Shown here one piece after another: positions 60,130 through 64,000 of a DNA stretch of 64,000 nt. Each line of letters starts with the position of its first letter. The stretch's first letter is position 1. The position numbers were made by a program, and so were the translations under genes. This stretch comes from Mangifera indica (Eukaryota; Streptophyta; Magnoliopsida; Sapindales; Anacardiaceae): assembly GCF_011075055.1 (NCBI RefSeq), contig NC_058152.1:5704001-5768000 (forward strand), in the 5' to 3' direction. The notes below the pieces were generated by a model that was not told the DNA's origin, did no database searches, and saw only the letters and a list, made by a program, of their open reading frames with translations.

Positions 60130-61785
60130 TAATGGATGTAATGTAGAAAGAGTCGACATGCTAGCTATAGATGCTTGTGATTAAGCTCAAGTTGCTCCGG
60201 ATGGTTCTACTCTTCTTAATGTCATATTCTATATAACAGTCAAAATGAGATGGTTATTTGTTAATGTAATTAAAATAAATAAAATATATATAAAATATAG
60301 AAATTAAAATAATGAAGGATAAATAGTAAAAGCATAACTTTGATAGTTAAATGAGCTTTTGTAGCATTTTTTGTACTTGCATTTTGTTATAAAAGTTGAA
60401 TATCAAGTCAATTCTAGATTTGAAATTGAGAAATTGATTAGTTCAAACAAATTACAAAATTTATATCCAATGAACATTTTGTCCAGTTGACAAAGACAGT
60501 TATGATACATATTAGTTCTCCCTTACATTTTTTTTGGTGCTGATACTAGAAAATTCGGGTGATAACTTCCATGTTTTTGAATGTGTAAAATCAATAGTTA
60601 TAATATATATTAACAACAATATGTGTTGTGGGCTAAAACTAACTAATTAATGGATTATGCAAGTCTGCCTTTATGATATGTGTTTAAGGTTTGAACACCC
60701 CAAAGTGAAAACTAACACTCTCAAGTCTATAGGACAGTAAACTCATTAGGCCTACTCTTTGATTTTGTCAACTTAGAACTCTGCTTTTGGAAAAGTATAT
60801 CTTTCTCCTAAATATTATCTGGCTAGGAGAATCTTTGCTCCTTTTGACCATAAATAGTTCTTTTCAAGCTTGTTAATTTCATGACCTTATTTGTTTTAAA
60901 TAATAAAGTTTAACTTCAAATAACGATTTGATATAACACTACTAAAGGTGTTTTAATTCAATTATCTATATATCAATGAATAGTTGAATGAATATTAAAG
61001 ATGAAATAAAAATAAACAGCCAAATTTTTTATTGAAAGAAAATGTCGACATCTATAGAATTGTTGAAACATAGACAAAGTTGGTATTTTGACCATTTAGA
61101 GATTCGAGTCAAACTCAGTTCACCAATTGGCTTCAGAATCTACACATTTAACTTGTAATCATGGTGATTACATTAAGATTATGCAAACAAAATCATGGAG
61201 ATAAACATTTTGGTGATGTTGTGGATGTATTTTACTTAGAAAAATTCTTAAAAGTTGAAAGGGTTAAAGATACCACTCAACAATTAACCAAATAGCGCTC
61301 TCTGGAATTGATTTACTTTGCATTAGGCTATGATTAGCCAGATGGTCGACAACAATTCCAACCTTTTTTGTTTTTTAGCTAGTAGTTTCAAAACATGTAC
61401 AAAATAACATTCTATATGGTTAAGGTTTTTTTATCTTAAGAAGCAAAAAAAAAAAAAAATGTAAGCTTTCAGGGTTTCTTAACATATCAAGTCAATCAAT
61501 ATAAACTACCTCATCTGAATCCAACCAAGTCCTCATAATATAACCATGAATCTTTTTGCCTAAATATAGGCAGTGAGTGAAAAATACATAGATTAGTTTT
61601 TAAAACACAAATGACAAAGCAAAGACAATTAGTAATATGAAAAAAAGTACTAGCAAACACATTAAACTAACTAACACAAAACCTCCAAATTAGAAACTCT
61701 AACTCCAAAATTAGGGTTTCTAATTTGGACAAACAATTAAAAATTCAAGTAAACAAATAACAAACTTGATATGTCTTCTATCATT
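60130..61785. other. No gene seen
   Basis: AT-rich sequence with an A-run at 61447. Part of it is probably the 5' flank of the hAT transposase. No recognised frame. Confidence 0.4.
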
Positions 61786-61789
61786 GTTG

Positions 61790-62215
61790 CTGAACTCATC
61801 ACCTCCAAACATGACTGAAAGCAGAGATAATTCATGACCAGAGGGGAACAAAGGAAGTGCTCGATCTTGAAAGGTATAAAGATCGATTGGATGTTAAAGT
61901 TATCAATAGAGACACTAAGTGATGAGGTTTTTCAAAAGCCAAATGATAAAGAGTTTGTCAGCTAAATTATCAAAAGAAGATGAGAAAATGCTTTTTCTAC
62001 ATACTTTATTCATGACCACTGAAGTTGTTTTTATATAGGCTAATATATAACAGAAAGCAACACAAAATCAGACACTAAGTAGAATGTGGAAAGAGATAAC
62101 AAAGAAACTCATAAAGACCAAGACAACCATGGACTGAAATAAGTAAATTAAATATTGTAAAGCCTAAGAACGTGGTCTAGCTAATTTATTAATAGCTGGA
62201 CAGGTTATTTCAACA
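61790..62215 (-). repeat. Copia 3' LTR (- strand), outer border approximate
   Basis: On the - strand the LTR begins TGTTGAAATAACC right after a GGGAAGG polypurine tract and has a TATA-like CCTATATAAAAAC near 62035. The end CA is not certain; 61790 is an estimate. No partner LTR in the window. Confidence 0.6.
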
Positions 62216-62263
62216 CCTTCCCTTAAACTAATGTTTTCAACATAAGTTTAATAATGCTCGGTT

Positions 62264-62740
62264 TCAAAGCACCCTTCCTTGCACAGATTCTTCCATACTG
62301 CATACTCTAAGCAATTTTCTGAGCTTTTGAAACACATCTAATTTGCAAGGCTTTGTGAACAAGTTAGCAACTTGATCCTCATTTTCGCAATAAAGAAGAT
62401 CAACTATTTTCTCCTTCGTAAGGTCACACAAGAAATGGTATCTGACATCAATATGTTTGCTCTTTCCATGTAAAACTGAATTTTTGGACAGCTTGATAGT
62501 AGAGCTATTATCATAGTAAATTGGAGTAGAATCTTCTTGATTGAAACGAAGCTCCTTAAGTATATTCCTCAACCAGATCACTTGACAAGCATATGTTATT
62601 GCTACTACAAACTCAACTTCAGTAGTTAAAAGAGTGACAATAGGTTACTTCCTTAATGACCATGAAATAGCTCCTGACCCTATCTTAAAAACATAACCAG
62701 ATGTGTTTTTCCTATCATCTTGATCTCCTGCATAATTGTA
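62264..62740 (-). pseudogene. Copia RNase H, truncated
   Basis: On the - strand 62740-62590 reads [20 protein letters not shown], then SWSLRK and TEVEFVV, and 62581-62264 holds PIYYDNSSTIKLSKN and HGKSKHIDVRYHF, the end of copia RNase H. Homology ends at about 62740 where the next LTR-like sequence begins. The rest of the element is absent. Confidence 0.88.
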
Positions 62741-62840
62741 ATACCCTCAAGTATATTTCAGGGGCAATTATGTCTTTTGACCTTGTTTTGAGATTTTTCT
62801 CATTTTAAATATACATATATGTATGGGTGTGTTTTTTTTT

Positions 62841-62847
<7 letters not shown>

Positions 62848-62911
<64 letters not shown>
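62848..62911 (+). repeat. (AT) microsatellite, ~32 units
   Basis: Uninterrupted AT dinucleotides, about 64 bases, the longest simple repeat in the window. Confidence 0.95.
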
Positions 62912-62913
<2 letters not shown>

Positions 62914-63457
62914 GCAAAAAGTCAAAAAGGGGAAAAGAAAAAGAAAAGGAGATAAGAGCAAGGGAGAAAAACAAAAGGCAAAACCAAGACTTTTTCATCA
63001 TTTTCGTCCATATTCCAGCAGCCTCCAGCAGCCACCATTCTTCATATTTTCCTTTGCTTTCTTGAAGAAAAAGGAAGGATTTGAAGGAGTTGGAAGATAA
63101 GAAAAGAAAAGAAAAAAAAAGAGAAGCACCTTGGAAGCTTTGGTAACCAAAGATCTCCTTCCTTTCCCTTTCATCTATGTTTATATGCATGTTATGTGAA
63201 TGTGTTAGTGTGTTTTGGTATTGATTTAAAGTGATCTTGGTGATAAAGGAAACAAAACAAGGAGAAGGAAACCAACTTACAAAGATTTGGCTTGAAACAA
63301 GGTAAGGGATATCATCCTTGATATGTGACATGTTTTAAGCTTTTGGTTCCTTAGATCTAGGTTATAAATGTTGATTTTGATGTTGAGGAATATTGTTTTG
63401 CCATTTGGGATGTCTATGTATGTGATTTTGTGTATGGCAGAAAGTTGCATAATATTT

Positions 63458-64000
63458 ACAGTTTTTGCCACTGAGTTCGTCCCATGTTTTGGCTGCCTTA
63501 TCTGATGAATTATGAGTGCTATTATATCTTGTTGGAAAGCTCTTTGAATCCTCTTTCCAATGATATATAGCTTATATGAATTAGAGATCATTTGGATTGT
63601 TAAAGATTGTATAAACCGAAAGGACCGTTTACTAAATAAACAGAGGAGGAAGTTTTGTCACTGAGTTTATCTCACGTTTTGACTGCCTTATATATGGAAT
63701 TATGAGTGCTATTATATCTTGTTGGAAAGCTCTTTGAATCCTCTTTCCAATGATATATAGCTTGTATGAATTGGGGATCATGTGAATTGTTAAAGATTGC
63801 ATGAAACACAAGGACTGCTTTATCAAATAAACAGGGGAGGCAGTTTTTGCCACTGAATTTATCTGCTGTTTTGACTGCCTGATTGAATGAATTATGAGTG
63901 CTATTATAGTTTGTTAGAAAGCTATTTGAATCCTCTTTTCAACGATATAGCTTGTATGAATTAGGAACCGTTTGGACTATGAAATTGTATGAAAAAGAAG
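63458..64000 (+). repeat. ~192-bp tandem repeat, three units
   Basis: Units start at 63458, 63651 and 63842 (agtttttgccact or variant) and contain 'gaattatgagtgctattata', 'aaagctctttgaatcctct' and 'aatgatatatagctt'. The first two are close in sequence; the third is more diverged and runs off the window. Spacing is 193 and 191 bases. Confidence 0.92.

Larger units (their letters stand above)
62737..64000 (+). repeat. LTR-like sequence that cuts the copia RNase H
   Basis: Starts TGTAATACCCTC, then 'ggggcaattatgtcttttga', a leader region with the AT microsatellite and a purine-rich stretch, and tandem units that reach the window edge. The TG start and layout are what I would expect of a Del/Tekay-type gypsy LTR. 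The other end lies outside the window. Confidence 0.45.

Noticed and set aside
62840..63331. 163-codon - strand ORF with hydrophobic and IY-repeat tail
   Set aside because: The IY repeats are the translated AT microsatellite; the remainder shows no family motif and lies in an LTR-like sequence.
1..64000. tRNA, rRNA or organelle-derived segments
   Set aside because: No cloverleaf with conserved T-arm, rRNA core text or organelle gene text was noticed; a tRNAscan-type search would be decisive and could not be run.

Overview
This window looks like AT-rich nuclear DNA from a flowering plant, most likely a eudicot. Three spliced, plant-type genes are separated by long stretches of decayed and nested transposons. 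The families present (an ABCG11-like half transporter, a nuclear poly(A)-binding protein, an EPF-like secreted peptide, a CYP82-type P450 relic, a DUF1985-carrying Mutator element, copia and Athila-like retrotransposons) are all typical of angiosperms. I cannot name the species from the sequence.

Layout. 1-6900: no gene; patches resemble old gypsy LTRs. 7105-15202: ABCG half transporter on the + strand with eight exons and a 5.35-kb first intron that holds a 1.1-kb hAT-type element. About 15.76-27.74 kb: a large, broken Mutator-like element (MULE). Its transposase is split by a full-length copia retrotransposon (16552-21988) with a perfect 5-bp target duplication; it also carries an antisense DUF1985-type protein relic and three subterminal repeats of about 245 bp. 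27.7-32.6 kb: AT-rich repeat mosaic with a second MULE-like end, a duplicated segment and a 516-bp hAT-type insertion in one copy of it. 32.5-36.0 kb: copia remnants on the - strand. 36447-40385: nuclear poly(A)-binding protein on the + strand with six exons and a 140-bp solo LTR in its third intron. 41.1-46.7 kb: decayed Athila-like gypsy element on the - strand that has lost its reverse transcriptase core. 47.3-49.4 kb: collapsed gypsy element. 50959-51378: small secreted EPFL1-like peptide gene with two exons and an upstream ORF whose stop overlaps the start. 53.8-62.7 kb: a 232-bp hAT-type element, a CYP82-like P450 pseudogene, a BED-type hAT transposase pseudogene and a copia 3' end, the last three on the - strand. 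62.74-64.0 kb: an LTR-like sequence with a long AT microsatellite and tandem units of about 192 bp running off the window edge.

The three intact genes are unrelated and do not form a pathway: ABCG11-type proteins export lipids at the plasma membrane, PABN proteins act on poly(A) tails in the nucleus, and EPFL peptides signal in the apoplast. What links the rest is transposition. Several insertions can be ordered in time because one element interrupts another: copia into MULE, hAT into one copy of a duplication, a second copia next to a cut copia RT fragment, an LTR next to a copia RNase H. No CRISPR array, operon, rRNA or convincing tRNA gene was seen.
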